A DNA stretch of 64,000 bases from Pseudomonadota bacterium. Lineage in GTDB: Bacteria > Pseudomonadota > Alphaproteobacteria > Rhodobacterales > Rhodobacteraceae. The notes under the pieces were generated by a model that was not told the origin of the DNA, did not search any database, and saw nothing but the letters and a program-made list of their open reading frames with translations. Shown here one piece after another: positions 34,150-44,209 of this stretch; positions within the stretch are counted from its first letter, which is position 1; the number at the start of each line of letters is the position of its first letter. The DNA lies in the NCBI GenBank assembly GCA_963205235.1, contig CAUJIP010000057.1, positions 1-64,000 of the forward strand. The letters are read 5' to 3'. Both the position numbers and the translations under genes were made by a program.

Positions 34150-34505
34150 TCGGCGCGGCGCTGGTCCTTGTGGTTGCCCTGATCCACCTGGGGATCCTGT
34201 TCATGGAGATGGTTCTGTGGCGGACCGCCTTGGTGCGCCGGATCTTCGGGACCAGCCCGGAATTCGCCGAGGCAACCCGGGTACTTGCCGCCAATCAGGG
34301 GCTTTACAACGGCTTCCTTGCGGCAGGCCTTGGTCTGGCCCTGCATCAGGGCATTCCGGGTGCGGGGCAGGGACTGGCGCTGTTCTGTCTGGCTTGCGTT
34401 GCAGTCGCGGGGATTTTCGGCGCTGCCACGGTGTCGCGCCGGATCCTCTATGTGCAGTCCGCCCCGGCTTTCGCCGCTGCCGCAGCCGTGCTGTTGGGGA
34501 TCTGA
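34146..34505 (+). CDS. DUF1304 four-helix membrane protein
   Basis: 119 residues, nearly all membrane: four hydrophobic segments, opening GAALVLVVALIHLGILFMEMVLW, with a short loop that carries RRIFGTSPEFAEATRVLAANQGLYNGFLA, the conserved part of DUF1304. It is coupled to the amidohydrolase gene by ATGA. The function of the family is unknown; in this operon it could be an exporter or a membrane partner of an enzyme. Confidence 0.82.
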   Translation: MIGAALVLVVALIHLGILFMEMVLWRTALVRRIFGTSPEFAEATRVLAANQGLYNGFLAAGLGLALHQGIPGAGQGLALFCLACVAVAGIFGAATVSRRILYVQSAPAFAAAAAVLLGI

Positions 34506-34599
34506 TGCCAGCGCGCAGTTCAGAATTGCCTTTGACTTGGCGGATGGTGCTTTGCAGTCTGCGGTCAGTACCCCTTGCGCAGGCGAAGGCAGTGAAGCG

Positions 34600-35487
34600 A
34601 TGAAGCACCCCACCAATCCGATTGACCGTGCCCTTGCCCTGCCGATCTGGTCTGGCAAGGCATCCGGAGTGCCACTAGGTGGCGGGATCACCAACCTGAA
34701 CGTGCTGGTCACCGACGATGTGCGCCGCGCGGTGGTGCGGATCGGTGACGATATACCGGTGCATCAGATCATGCGGTTCAATGAACTGGCCGCCAGCCAT
34801 GCCGCCCATGCGGCAGGCGTGTCCCCTGCGGTGCTGTACCACGAACCGGGGGCCTTGGTGATTGACTTCATCCAAGCCCGGACCATGACCGCCGAGGATC
34901 TTCAACAGCCCGAAAACCTTAAGCTCGCGCTGCAACTGGTCCAACAGACGCATCGGGACATTCCTCGCCACCTACGAGGCCCGGCGCTGACGTTCTGGGT
35001 GTTCCAGGTCCTTCGCGACTATTCAGGAACCCTGCGGGAAGGGGCGTCGGTTCATCTTCCCGTGGTGCAGCGACTGCTGGACGAAGCGGTCGAGCTGGAA
35101 GCCGCAGTTGGCCGGATCGAGCTGGTCTTTGGTCACAACGACCTACTTCCGGCGAACTTCCTGCATGACGGCACCCGGATGTGGCTGATCGACTGGGATT
35201 ATGCCGGTTGGGGATCGCCGCTGTTCGATCTTGGCGGGCTTGCAGCGAATAACGGTCTGGACCCTGCGCAAGAGGAATGGCTTTTGGCCAGCTATTACGG
35301 CCACAGCCCCAACGCCGATCTTTGGTCCCGCTACCGCGCGATGAAGGCCGCCGCTGCCCTGCGTGAAGCGATGTGGTCCATGGTGCAGGAAATCCACTCG
35401 GACCTCGACTTCGACTATTCGGCCTATACGGCCAGCTACCTTGACACCTACCGTGCGGCCCTTGCCACCTACAGGACTTTGAAATGA
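34600..35487 (+). CDS. choline-kinase-like phosphotransferase
   Basis: 295 residues of the APH/choline kinase fold. It starts MKHPTNPIDRALALPIW; the nucleotide loop is PLGGGITNLNVLVT and the catalytic loop is VFGHNDLLPANFLHDG, followed by WLIDWDYAGWGSPLFDLGGLA (metal-binding Asp). It phosphorylates a small alcohol or amine. Its end overlaps the DMGDH-like gene by four bases. Pairing of such a kinase with a dimethylglycine-dehydrogenase-type oxidase suggests a choline- or ethanolamine-derived substrate, which is inference. Confidence 0.8.
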   Translation: MKHPTNPIDRALALPIWSGKASGVPLGGGITNLNVLVTDDVRRAVVRIGDDIPVHQIMRFNELAASHAAHAAGVSPAVLYHEPGALVIDFIQARTMTAEDLQQPENLKLALQLVQQTHRDIPRHLRGPALTFWVFQVLRDYSGTLREGASVHLPVVQRLLDEAVELEAAVGRIELVFGHNDLLPANFLHDGTRMWLIDWDYAGWGSPLFDLGGLAANNGLDPAQEEWLLASYYGHSPNADLWSRYRAMKAAAALREAMWSMVQEIHSDLDFDYSAYTASYLDTYRAALATYRTLK

Positions 35488-37910
35488 CCGAACTTCCCAC
35501 TTCCGCCCGCGTCGTCATCATCGGCGGCGGCATCGTCGGCACCTCTGTCGCCTATCACCTGGGCAAGCTGGGCTGGTCGGATACCGTTCTCTTGGAGCGC
35601 AAGAAGCTGACCTCGGGCACCACTTTCCATGCGGCGGGGCTGGTGGGGCAGTTGCGCACCTCTGCCAACATCACCCAGCTTCTGGGCCATTCGGTCGCCC
35701 TTTACAAATCACTTGAAGCCGAAACCGGCCTGCAGACCGGCTGGAAGATGAACGGCGGATTGCGCCTTGCCTGCAACGCCGAACGCTGGACCGAGGTCAA
35801 GCGGCAGGCCACGACCGCGCACAGCTTCGGGCTGGAAATGCACCTTCTGACGCCGAAAGAGGCGCAGGACCTCTGGCCCCTGATGACCATCGACGACCTT
35901 GTCGGTGCGGCCTATCTGCCGACTGACGGACAGGCGAACCCCTCGGACATCACCCAAAGCCTTGCCAAGGGCGCGCGGATGTCGGGCGTGAAGATTTTCG
36001 AGGATACGCCGGTCACCCGCATCATCGTCGAAGACGGCAGCATCCGGGGCGTCGAAACCCCCTTCGGCACGGTGGAATGCGAAAAGGTGGTCTGCTGCGC
36101 CGGTCAATGGACCCGCACCTTGGCGGCGACCGTGGGCGTCAACGTCCCCCTCGTTTCTGTCGAACATCAATACATGGTCACCGAAAAGATCCCCGGCGTG
36201 ACCCCCGGCCTTCCCACCCTGCGCGACCCCGACCGGCTGACCTACTGGAAGGAAGACGTCGGTGGCCTCGTCTGGGGCGGCTATGAACCCAACCCCAAGC
36301 CCTGGGCGCTGAACGGCATCCCCGAGGGCTTTCACTTCGAGCTTCTGAACAGCGACTACGACCACTATTCCCAGTTCATGGAAGACGCGATCGCCCGCGT
36401 CCCCGCGCTTGCGAATGCGGGCGTGAAGCAGCTGATCAACGGGCCGGAAAGCTTTACCCCTGACGGCAACTTCATCTTGGGCGAGGCACCGGAACTGCGC
36501 AATTTCTTCGTGGGCGCTGGCTTCAACGCCTTTGGCATCGCCTCCGGCGGCGGGGCAGGCATGGCGCTGGCCGAATGGGTCGCCAGCGGTTCGGCGCCTT
36601 ATGACCTCTGGCCCGTCGACATCTGCCGCTTCGGCCCGATGCACCGGTCAACCGACTATGTCCGCACCCGCACGATGGAGGCCTACGCCAAGCACTACAC
36701 CATCGCCTGGCCCTCCGAGGAGATGAAGTCGGCAAGACCCGCCCGCCGCTCGCCGCTCTACGCACATCTGAAAGCGGCAGGTGCCTGCTTCGGCGAGAAA
36801 CTCGGTTGGGAACGCCCAAACTGGTTTGCGGGACCGGGCGAGGAACCGGTGGACCGCTACTCCTACCAACGCCCCGGTTGGTTCAATGCCGTGGGCCGCG
36901 AACACCGCGCCGCGCGGGAAGCCGCCATCGTCATCGACCAGACGAGCTTTGGCAAATTCCTGGTCAAGGGCCCGGATGCCGCCAAGGCGCTGAACTGGAT
37001 CGCCGCCGGGAACGTCGACCGCCCCGTGGGCAGCCTGATTTACACCCAGATGCTGAACCCCAAAGGTGGGATCGAGGCCGATGTGACCGTCGTCCGCAAG
37101 GCGCGGGATGAATTCTACATCACCACCGGCACCGGCTTTGCCACCCATGATTTCGACTGGATTGCCCGTAACTTGCAGGGCAATGCTCAGGCAATTGACG
37201 TGACATCCGGCCATGCCGTCCTGTCCCTCATGGGCCCGAAATCGCGCGACATCCTGCAGGCCCTGACCCCTGACGATCTGTCTAACGCGGCCTTCCCCTT
37301 CGCCACCGCGCGCGAGATTTCCATCGCCAATTGCCCGGTCTGGGCGCTTCGCGTGACCTATGTCGGCGAGTTGGGCTGGGAACTCCACATGCCGACCGAA
37401 GTCGCCGTCACCGTCTATGAGGCGCTGATGGCCTCGGGTCAGGCGGTTAACGCGGGCTACCGGGTGATCGAAACCCTGCGGCTGGAAAAAGGCTACCGCG
37501 CCTGGGGTGCCGAGATCGGCCCCGACCATACCCCGGTCGAGGCGGGCCTTGCCTGGGCCATGAAGATGAAATCGGGGCTTCCCTTCCAGGGCCGCGAGGC
37601 CGTGGCCGCCCAACTGGCAAGCGGGGTCAAGAAACGGATGGCCACCTTCACGACCGCGCCCGATGTGGTGCTTCTGGGCCGCGAGACGATCTACCGGAAC
37701 GGCGAACGGGTGGGTTGGCTCTCATCGGGCGGCTTTGGCCATACGATCCAGAACTCCATCGGCATGGGCTTTGTTCGCCATCCGGGCGGCGTGACGGAAG
37801 ATTTCGTGATGTCAGGCACTTACGAACTGGAGGTCGCCTCGGAACGGGTTCCGGCTGAGGTCACTCTGGCACCGCTTTACGATCCCAAGAACTTGAAGGT
37901 AAGGGCCTAG
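35484..37910 (+). CDS. dimethylglycine/sarcosine dehydrogenase-like FAD-GcvT fusion
   Basis: 808 residues. The N-terminal half is a DAO-type FAD domain with [20 protein letters not shown] (11-30) and [10 protein letters not shown], whose His49 corresponds to the histidine that binds FAD covalently in DMGDH. After an FAO_M-like linker, residues of about 430-805 form a GcvT-type folate domain ([67 protein letters not shown]). Such fusions demethylate dimethylglycine or sarcosine and capture formaldehyde as methylene-THF. The coding strand is visibly C-rich compared with genes in the left of the window. Its stop overlaps that of convergent rsmA. Confidence 0.88.
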   Translation: MTELPTSARVVIIGGGIVGTSVAYHLGKLGWSDTVLLERKKLTSGTTFHAAGLVGQLRTSANITQLLGHSVALYKSLEAETGLQTGWKMNGGLRLACNAERWTEVKRQATTAHSFGLEMHLLTPKEAQDLWPLMTIDDLVGAAYLPTDGQANPSDITQSLAKGARMSGVKIFEDTPVTRIIVEDGSIRGVETPFGTVECEKVVCCAGQWTRTLAATVGVNVPLVSVEHQYMVTEKIPGVTPGLPTLRDPDRLTYWKEDVGGLVWGGYEPNPKPWALNGIPEGFHFELLNSDYDHYSQFMEDAIARVPALANAGVKQLINGPESFTPDGNFILGEAPELRNFFVGAGFNAFGIASGGGAGMALAEWVASGSAPYDLWPVDICRFGPMHRSTDYVRTRTMEAYAKHYTIAWPSEEMKSARPARRSPLYAHLKAAGACFGEKLGWERPNWFAGPGEEPVDRYSYQRPGWFNAVGREHRAAREAAIVIDQTSFGKFLVKGPDAAKALNWIAAGNVDRPVGSLIYTQMLNPKGGIEADVTVVRKARDEFYITTGTGFATHDFDWIARNLQGNAQAIDVTSGHAVLSLMGPKSRDILQALTPDDLSNAAFPFATAREISIANCPVWALRVTYVGELGWELHMPTEVAVTVYEALMASGQAVNAGYRVIETLRLEKGYRAWGAEIGPDHTPVEAGLAWAMKMKSGLPFQGREAVAAQLASGVKKRMATFTTAPDVVLLGRETIYRNGERVGWLSSGGFGHTIQNSIGMGFVRHPGGVTEDFVMSGTYELEVASERVPAEVTLAPLYDPKNLKVRA

Positions 37911-38749
37911 GCGACAGCCCGGGCCAAAGCACAGAATGCCTCCAACCCGATCTCCTCGGCCCGTGCGGTCGGGGGGATGCCGACGCTTTCCAGAATGCCC
38001 TCGATCCCCGGTGCCAGTCCCTTAAGGCTGGCCCGCACCATCTTGCGCCGTTGGTTGAAGGCCATGGCAGTTATGCGCTGCAAAACCTTGAAGTCACAAG
38101 GAAATCGCGGCTGGGGCAGGGCGGTCAGATGCACAACTGCCGAATGCACTTTGGGTGCTGGGGTAAAGGCTTCAGGCGGCAAGGTCATGACGATCTTCGC
38201 GTCGCAGCGATATTGCGCCAGCAGGGCGAGCCGCCCGTAATGGTCAGTCCTTGGCTTTGCCACGATCCGCTCGGCCACTTCCTTTTGAAACATCAGCGTA
38301 AGTGATGACCACAGGGGCGGCCACGCTGCAGGCGTCAGCCAGCGGATCAAAAGCTCGGTCCCTACATTGTAGGGCAGGTTGGCCACGATCTTGACCGGGG
38401 CCGTCAGATGCGCGGCAAGGTCCAGTTCCAGCGCGTCGCCATGCAGCACGGTAAGACGACCCGGATAGGCGTCCGCGATCTCTGCCAGCGCTGGCAGACA
38501 GCGTGCGTCCTTTTCCACCGCCACTACCCGCCGCGCGCCTTCAGCCAGAAGCCCGCGCGTCAGGCCGCCCGGACCCGGCCCGACCTCCAGAACGTCGCAT
38601 CCCGACAGGTCCCCCGCCGATCGTGCGATCTTGGCGGTCAGGTTCAAGTCGAGCAGAAAGTTCTGCCCAAGCTGCTTTCTTGCAACCAGCTCATGCGTCC
38701 GGATCACATCACGCAGGGGGGGCAGGCCGTCGATGGTTCCCACGATCAA
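37907..38749 (-). CDS. rsmA: 16S rRNA dimethyladenosine transferase RsmA/KsgA
   Basis: 280 residues. It dimethylates A1518 and A1519 of 16S rRNA late in 30S assembly. The SAM site is [17 protein letters not shown], and the catalytic NLPY is present in [28 protein letters not shown] near the start is diagnostic. It is the last gene of the lpt-surA-pdxA-rsmA block and overlaps pdxA by four bases. Confidence 0.95.
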   Translation of the reverse strand: MIVGTIDGLPPLRDVIRTHELVARKQLGQNFLLDLNLTAKIARSAGDLSGCDVLEVGPGPGGLTRGLLAEGARRVVAVEKDARCLPALAEIADAYPGRLTVLHGDALELDLAAHLTAPVKIVANLPYNVGTELLIRWLTPAAWPPLWSSLTLMFQKEVAERIVAKPRTDHYGRLALLAQYRCDAKIVMTLPPEAFTPAPKVHSAVVHLTALPQPRFPCDFKVLQRITAMAFNQRRKMVRASLKGLAPGIEGILESVGIPPTARAEEIGLEAFCALARAVA

Positions 38750-39705
38750 CCCTTGCGCACCGCGGCCATCTCGCGCGCCATCCTCAGCGCTGCAATCAGG
38801 CTGGAAGGGTCTGCAATCCCCCGTCCGGCAATATCATAGGCCGTGCCATGGTCGGGCGAGGTGCGCACGAAGGGAAGGCCCAGCGTCACGTTCACCCCTC
38901 CTGCGAAATCGATGGTCTTGATCGGAATCAGCGCCTGATCGTGATAGGCGCAGATTGCTACGTCATAGGTATTGCGGGCTGCGGCATGAAACATCGTGTC
39001 TGCCGACATTGGCCCACGGATATCGATGCCTTCGGCCGCCAGCCGAGCCACGAGCGGGCGGATCATCCGCTCCTCCTCCCAGCCCATTGCACCGCCTTCG
39101 CCCGCGTGGGGGTTCAAGCCAGCGACAGCCAGTCGCGGCGCGGGAATCCCGAAATCGCGCATCAGGCTGGCATGGGTGATGCGGATCGTGTCTTCAAGCA
39201 GAGCCTCGGTCAGGGCAGCGGGAACCTCGGACAGCGCGATGTGGATCGTTGCCGGGACCACACGCAACTCGGGGCAGGCCAGCATCATCACCACGCGGTC
39301 AACCCCGGCAAGATGCGCCAGAAACTCGGTATGACCGGGGAAGGCAAAACCTGCACCGTCTTTCAGCGCCTTTTTGTGGATCGGGGCCGTGCAGATTGCG
39401 CCGGCAATTCCCGACTGCACCAAAGCAACTGCGCGTTCGATGACCTCAATCACGCCCCGGGCGTTGGCGGGGTTGGGCTGGCCGGGCTTTGCGGGAGCGG
39501 CAAAATCGTGGCGCAGGATCGGCATCGGGCCCGGTCGCAGCACCTCGGCCAGATCGGCAAGCTCCCGCCATTTGCAACCGTCAGGCAGATGTCGGGGATC
39601 ACCGATCCAGATAAACCTCTCGCCCGCCTCCCAGGCTTTGATGGCGATCTCCGGGCCGACGCCAGAGGGGTCGCCCGAGGTCAGAAGGATCGGTGCCGCG
39701 CTCAC
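38746..39705 (-). CDS. pdxA: 4-hydroxythreonine-4-phosphate dehydrogenase
   Basis: 319 residues from a GTG at 39705, part of a GTGA overlap with the surA stop; the longer open frame upstream lies inside surA and is not used. It oxidises 4-phosphohydroxythreonine in vitamin B6 synthesis. Typical motifs are [19 protein letters not shown] at the start, a metal-binding [29 protein letters not shown] and [13 protein letters not shown]. Confidence 0.94.
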   Translation of the reverse strand: MSAAPILLTSGDPSGVGPEIAIKAWEAGERFIWIGDPRHLPDGCKWRELADLAEVLRPGPMPILRHDFAAPAKPGQPNPANARGVIEVIERAVALVQSGIAGAICTAPIHKKALKDGAGFAFPGHTEFLAHLAGVDRVVMMLACPELRVVPATIHIALSEVPAALTEALLEDTIRITHASLMRDFGIPAPRLAVAGLNPHAGEGGAMGWEEERMIRPLVARLAAEGIDIRGPMSADTMFHAAARNTYDVAICAYHDQALIPIKTIDFAGGVNVTLGLPFVRTSPDHGTAYDIAGRGIADPSSLIAALRMAREMAAVRKG

Positions 39706-40907
39706 GGTTCGCGGATGACGGCGGCCGAGCGGAGCTCTTCCAAATAGCCTTCCGCCATTGCCTCGATCTTGCGGTTGATAAGCTGCTCGCGGACAACTTC
39801 CCGATTGATTGGTTCTTCCTGCGTCGGTTCGCGGCTGCACAGCATCAAGAAGCGGCGGAAGCCCAACCTTGTCAGCGCGACCGAGCTTTCACCAGGGTCA
39901 AGCCGCGCGAGTTCCAGACCGACATCGGCAGGCAGTTCGGACGCGGGTTGGGTGGTCATGGTCAAGCGGTCTTCCGGAAGACCATTTGCCTGGCCGTTCA
40001 GGTCATAGCAGGTATCGACCGCGGCCCGGATGCGGCCGATTTCGGCGGCGTCGTCCGGCACCAGAAATTCGGCCCACTTGACCGTGACCGCAACCGGTTT
40101 CACGCTTTTGTCCACTGCCACATCGCGCAAGAGGAACAGAACGACCGCCCCCGGAACGATGACAGGGTCAGAAACCTCACCGGGAGCAAGCGAAAGGATC
40201 TTCGCGCCAAGCTCTCCGGGCAGGTTGGACAGCGGCATCCAATCAAGCCGTCCCCCGTTCGCAGCGGTCGGGGATTTTGAATATTCCTTCGCCGCCGCAG
40301 AGAAAGAGCCTTCGCCGGCCAGCGATGCCGAAAGATCACGCGCCAGATCAAGGGCGGCGGCCTTCTCTTCGTCGCTTTGCACCGGGATGACCAGTTCGGA
40401 CACCAGAATCTGCAGCGCCTGTTCCCGCGCCGCCGCGGCAAGCGCCAGATCGATCTCATTGTCGCTTATTGACACTGCGCCGGCGAATTTTGCGCGCACG
40501 ACCTTTCGCCAGACGACACCCGCGAGGATGAAATCGCGATAGGTTTCCCCTGCGATTCCGACCTTTTCCAGTTCCGCGATCAGACCGTCGGCCGTTAGGT
40601 TCGCACGCGCTGCAAATTCATCCATCCCGGACTTCAGCTCGGCTTCGGTCGCGGACATATCATATTTTTCGGCCTCGACCTGCCGCAGCCGGTCTTCGAT
40701 CAGGGCCTTCAGCGCTTCTTCCTCGGGGTCGCCCGGCGCGCCAAGTATTTCAAGGAACTTGGCACGCTGGGTCACCTCATATTGGGTGACGACCTTGTCA
40801 TTCACATAAATCCGAGGCGAAAAGAGGTCCTGCGCAAGAACCGCGCCGGAAAGGGCAAACCCACAGACCAGAGCCGCCGCCTGACGTTTCAGAAAGGAGA
40901 GTGTCAT
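39702..40907 (-). CDS. surA: periplasmic chaperone/peptidyl-prolyl isomerase SurA
   Basis: 401 residues. A signal peptide (FLKRQAAALVCGFALSGAVLA) is followed by a SurA_N helical domain (about 25-165) and one parvulin domain (about 165-275). A degenerate second region ends in RFLMLCSREP. SurA escorts outer-membrane proteins, including LptD, to the Bam complex. It sits between lptD and pdxA as in E. coli, which supports the name despite low sequence identity. Confidence 0.87.
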   Translation of the reverse strand: MTLSFLKRQAAALVCGFALSGAVLAQDLFSPRIYVNDKVVTQYEVTQRAKFLEILGAPGDPEEEALKALIEDRLRQVEAEKYDMSATEAELKSGMDEFAARANLTADGLIAELEKVGIAGETYRDFILAGVVWRKVVRAKFAGAVSISDNEIDLALAAAAREQALQILVSELVIPVQSDEEKAAALDLARDLSASLAGEGSFSAAAKEYSKSPTAANGGRLDWMPLSNLPGELGAKILSLAPGEVSDPVIVPGAVVLFLLRDVAVDKSVKPVAVTVKWAEFLVPDDAAEIGRIRAAVDTCYDLNGQANGLPEDRLTMTTQPASELPADVGLELARLDPGESSVALTRLGFRRFLMLCSREPTQEEPINREVVREQLINRKIEAMAEGYLEELRSAAVIREP

Positions 40908-40970
40908 CGCCTCAGCCGTTCTTTCCTTGATCCCGCGAGTCTTTGCCCGCCGTTTCCTTCATTCCGTCCG

Positions 40971-43112
40971 TCACTGCCTGCAGGTGCGTGCCGGCCCACC
41001 GGATGCGCCACTGCCGAACCCGATCAGGTCGAGCGACAAGGCAAAATCCGTTGTCGGCGTCACACTAGTCGAGGACGTGAAGCGACGCGAGAGGGAAACG
41101 CCAAAGCGCACGCATTCGTTCATGTATTCGACACCAAGCCCGGCCACCGTGCCCGCATCGGCAGCAAAATCATAGCGACCGGAAAGCTTGCCAACCCAGT
41201 TCGGACCGAATTTGCGCTGCGCATCAAGCGCAAACTCCTGCGTCGGGTCGGGCCGGTTTTCGGTCGGGTCGGCCACAGCCCAGATGATCGAGCCGGAAAG
41301 CGAAGTCTTCGGTCGCACAAGGCTAAGTCGCGCCTCGCCTTTGGTCAGGGCCAGGTCCTGATCAAAGACAGCGCGCGCGGTCAGGCCAAGGCCGTCCCCC
41401 GTGTCAAGGCTAAGGGCCGCCAGCCAGTCGGACTGTTGCCCTGCAAGGCCCGAGCCGGGGCCGAATTGCCCAAGATCGGCGTTGCGGTAGACGCGGCCCA
41501 ATACGACCCCAAGGGTCCAACCGTTCGGGTCATAGCGGGTCCAGCTGATGCCGACATTGGCACGCGGACCTCGTTCAACGGCGTCCGAACCGGGGAAACG
41601 GTCAAGCTGAAAGAGACCGCCTTCATCAAACTCGACCAGGACCGAATCTTCATTCGGCAGGGTCTCGAAGTTGGATGGTGACCAGATGAACTGGGCAACC
41701 GGTTCGATCACATGGGTGACGCCCGAGTCAGTGGCCTTGACCCAGGGCCAGCGCAATTCGACCCCGACACTGCCATGGCTTCGTGTTGTCTTGCCGTTGA
41801 ACACGGCATCTTCCGAAATCCGATAGGCGTCAGCCGTTGCTTCGCCCAGAACCACCCCTTCGATCCCGCCGGGAAGAAAGATGCTGCGGCGCCAGTCGAT
41901 GCGGGCAGAAATCCGGGCAAGGTCGCGGCCATCGGCAATCGTGTCACTGTCGGCCCCGTCCAATGGGCTCGACGAGGTGCGAACATGGTTGTGGGTCTGG
42001 AACCTTAGCCCGCCTTCGCCACCAAGGAAACCCAGCGAAAACCGGCGGTGGAACGTCAAGTCCGAGATGATCGACGGAATCGTGGTGTTGTCTTCGCTGT
42101 CGCGCAGGGTCTGGAAGCTGATGATCCGGGCCGAGATATGTTCATTACGGCGGGTGCGGCTCGCCTCGATCCGGCTGTCCAAGCGGTCTGCCGTATCGAT
42201 CCCATAGTCAAGCAGATAGGCCGGGTCGGTAACGGTCTGGCCCTTTACCGTAAGCCCAAAGTTCAGCGGCAGCTTGAAGGCCGCATCGACAAACAGATAG
42301 CCACGGGTCGACCCCGGCACCAGACTGTCACGGGATATGGCACCGTTCATCTCGATTGTGCCGTTGGCGAACACCCGGCGATAGCGAAGATCGACGGTCT
42401 GGCTGCCTTTGGTCGTGATGTAAGGTGTCAGGGTAAGATCGGCCGACCGTCCAAGGGCTATGAAATAGGGAATCTTGATGCCCGTCCCAAGCTCCGAGGT
42501 AGAGCGGACGCTTGGCATCAGAAAGCCGGTCGCGCGGTCCTTTGTCGGGTCCGGCATCCGAAGCCGGGGGATATAGAAGATCGGCACGCCAGCCAGCCGC
42601 ATTTGGGCGTGATCGAAGGTCAACTCTTGCTGTGCCTCGTCGTGCGTTACCTTCCGGGCCCGGATTTCCCAAAGCGGGATCGGGTGTTCCTTGCAGACCT
42701 TGCAGGACGACGCCGCGACGGTTTCCAGTGTCGTGCGACCGTTGCCGGTGCGCATGATACGTTCTGCGGCAATCGTCAGTTGCTGGTTCAGCACCATCTT
42801 GGCACTGGTCAGGATGCCTTCGTTCAGGTCGGCATCCAGCTCTGCCTGCGAGGCCAGGATCATGATCTTGCCGCTGGCTTCTGTCAGCGTGATCGGCCCG
42901 ATGATCTCAAGGCGACCGGTTGCCTGGTCATAGACAATGCGCGATGCGGTCAGCTTGCGGCCTTTGAAGAAGACTTCGACATTGCCATCCGCGATCAGCG
43001 CGGTGTCACCGGTAATCTCCAGCCGGTCCGAGACGAGGGTTGCAAGATCCTGCGCCCGGGCGGGAAGCGCCAGAGCAAGGATCAGGGCAAACAGGGCGAG
43101 GAAGCGGGTCAT
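40971..43112 (-). CDS. lptD: LPS-assembly protein LptD
   Basis: 713 residues. A signal peptide (RFLALFALILALALPARA) is followed by an N-terminal OstA/LptA-like jellyroll (about 25-140) and a C-terminal beta-barrel (LptD_C). A CKVCKEHP cysteine pair lies near 135 and a late Cys in YMNECVRFGV, with one more in the final TCRQ; these may make the disulfides that LptD maturation needs. The protein inserts LPS in the outer leaflet. Its start overlaps the lptG stop (TGATG). Confidence 0.93.
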   Translation of the reverse strand: MTRFLALFALILALALPARAQDLATLVSDRLEITGDTALIADGNVEVFFKGRKLTASRIVYDQATGRLEIIGPITLTEASGKIMILASQAELDADLNEGILTSAKMVLNQQLTIAAERIMRTGNGRTTLETVAASSCKVCKEHPIPLWEIRARKVTHDEAQQELTFDHAQMRLAGVPIFYIPRLRMPDPTKDRATGFLMPSVRSTSELGTGIKIPYFIALGRSADLTLTPYITTKGSQTVDLRYRRVFANGTIEMNGAISRDSLVPGSTRGYLFVDAAFKLPLNFGLTVKGQTVTDPAYLLDYGIDTADRLDSRIEASRTRRNEHISARIISFQTLRDSEDNTTIPSIISDLTFHRRFSLGFLGGEGGLRFQTHNHVRTSSSPLDGADSDTIADGRDLARISARIDWRRSIFLPGGIEGVVLGEATADAYRISEDAVFNGKTTRSHGSVGVELRWPWVKATDSGVTHVIEPVAQFIWSPSNFETLPNEDSVLVEFDEGGLFQLDRFPGSDAVERGPRANVGISWTRYDPNGWTLGVVLGRVYRNADLGQFGPGSGLAGQQSDWLAALSLDTGDGLGLTARAVFDQDLALTKGEARLSLVRPKTSLSGSIIWAVADPTENRPDPTQEFALDAQRKFGPNWVGKLSGRYDFAADAGTVAGLGVEYMNECVRFGVSLSRRFTSSTSVTPTTDFALSLDLIGFGSGASGGPARTCRQ

Positions 43113-44209
43113 CAGCCATCCTCAAGATGCAGGAGGAACCCAAGCGACATCAGCATGGCAATGCTTGGCGGGCCCCAGGCGGCAAGCGCAATCGGAATTT
43201 GTCCGGTATCGCCCATCGCTTGCGCAAAATTGCGTAGAAAGAAGATGCCAAAGCCTGAAAGCATCGCGTAAAGCACCATTCGCCCGGTTCCGCCAAACCG
43301 GACATGCCGCATCGTGAAGCCCGCTGCAACCAGAACCATGGCGGCCATCAGCAAGGGCTGGGCAAGTTCCATCTGGAACCAGAGTCGATAGGCCAGCGAC
43401 GAAAACCCGGCGCGTTCAAGGTCACTGACATAGCCGGGAAGGTCCCAGATCGCGATGTCGGATGGACTGCCAAAGCCGTCGCGAATCCGTTCCGGCGTCA
43501 GGTCCGACGCAAGGGTCACGGGGCCAGTCGCCGTCGTTGCCGTCAATTCCGGGTTGGCGTCACGCAGGTTCCAGGTCTTGATCCCGGTCAGGGTCCAACC
43601 CTCGCCCCCAAGCCTGGCGGTTTCGGCTTCGATCCGGGTGATCGGCTGGCCTTCCGGGCCAAAAGTCAAGAAAGTGGCGCCGAAAAGTTCGGTGCCATCC
43701 GGTCCCGACCGTGCGGCCTGAACCACAGTTTGACCGGTCTCGCTTCCCTGGCGCAGCCAAAGCCCGGTGTCTGACACCGAAAGTACAGAACCACCACCTT
43801 GGCTTAGGGCCGCGCGCTCGGCGTCATAGCGTTTCGAGGTTGCCGCAACCAGCGGATTGAAAAGCGCAATCGTGACGGCGCCCAGCAGAACGGCGACGAT
43901 AAGCGGGGTCAGAAGAAAGCGAAGGCCGGACCGCCCCGCTGCCCGGACCACCACAAGTTCAGATGACCGGGCAAGGCCAAGGAAATTCACGATTGCCCCC
44001 ATGACAAGGATCAGGGGCAGGATCCGGTAGAGTGACTCGGGTACATTCAACAGGGCAAAACGCCCGGCCCGCGCCAGACCGATGTCGGCATCAGAAAACC
44101 GGCGCAACTGGTCAATGGTGTCGACAAGAAGCAGGATGCCGAAGAAAATCAGGAAGACCTGAGTGATGTTCCAAAGAAATCGTCTGGCGAAGTACAGGCT
44201 TAAGGTCAT
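43112..44209 (-). CDS. lptG: LPS export permease LptG
   Basis: 365 residues from the ATG at 44209 (TLSLYFARRFLWNITQVFLIFFGILLLVDTIDQLRRF). Three N-terminal and three C-terminal membrane spans flank a periplasmic jellyroll (about 105-265), the YjgP/YjgQ plan. With LptF and the LptB ATPase it extracts LPS from the inner membrane. Its start overlaps the lptF stop by four bases. Confidence 0.93.
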   Translation of the reverse strand: MTLSLYFARRFLWNITQVFLIFFGILLLVDTIDQLRRFSDADIGLARAGRFALLNVPESLYRILPLILVMGAIVNFLGLARSSELVVVRAAGRSGLRFLLTPLIVAVLLGAVTIALFNPLVAATSKRYDAERAALSQGGGSVLSVSDTGLWLRQGSETGQTVVQAARSGPDGTELFGATFLTFGPEGQPITRIEAETARLGGEGWTLTGIKTWNLRDANPELTATTATGPVTLASDLTPERIRDGFGSPSDIAIWDLPGYVSDLERAGFSSLAYRLWFQMELAQPLLMAAMVLVAAGFTMRHVRFGGTGRMVLYAMLSGFGIFFLRNFAQAMGDTGQIPIALAAWGPPSIAMLMSLGFLLHLEDG

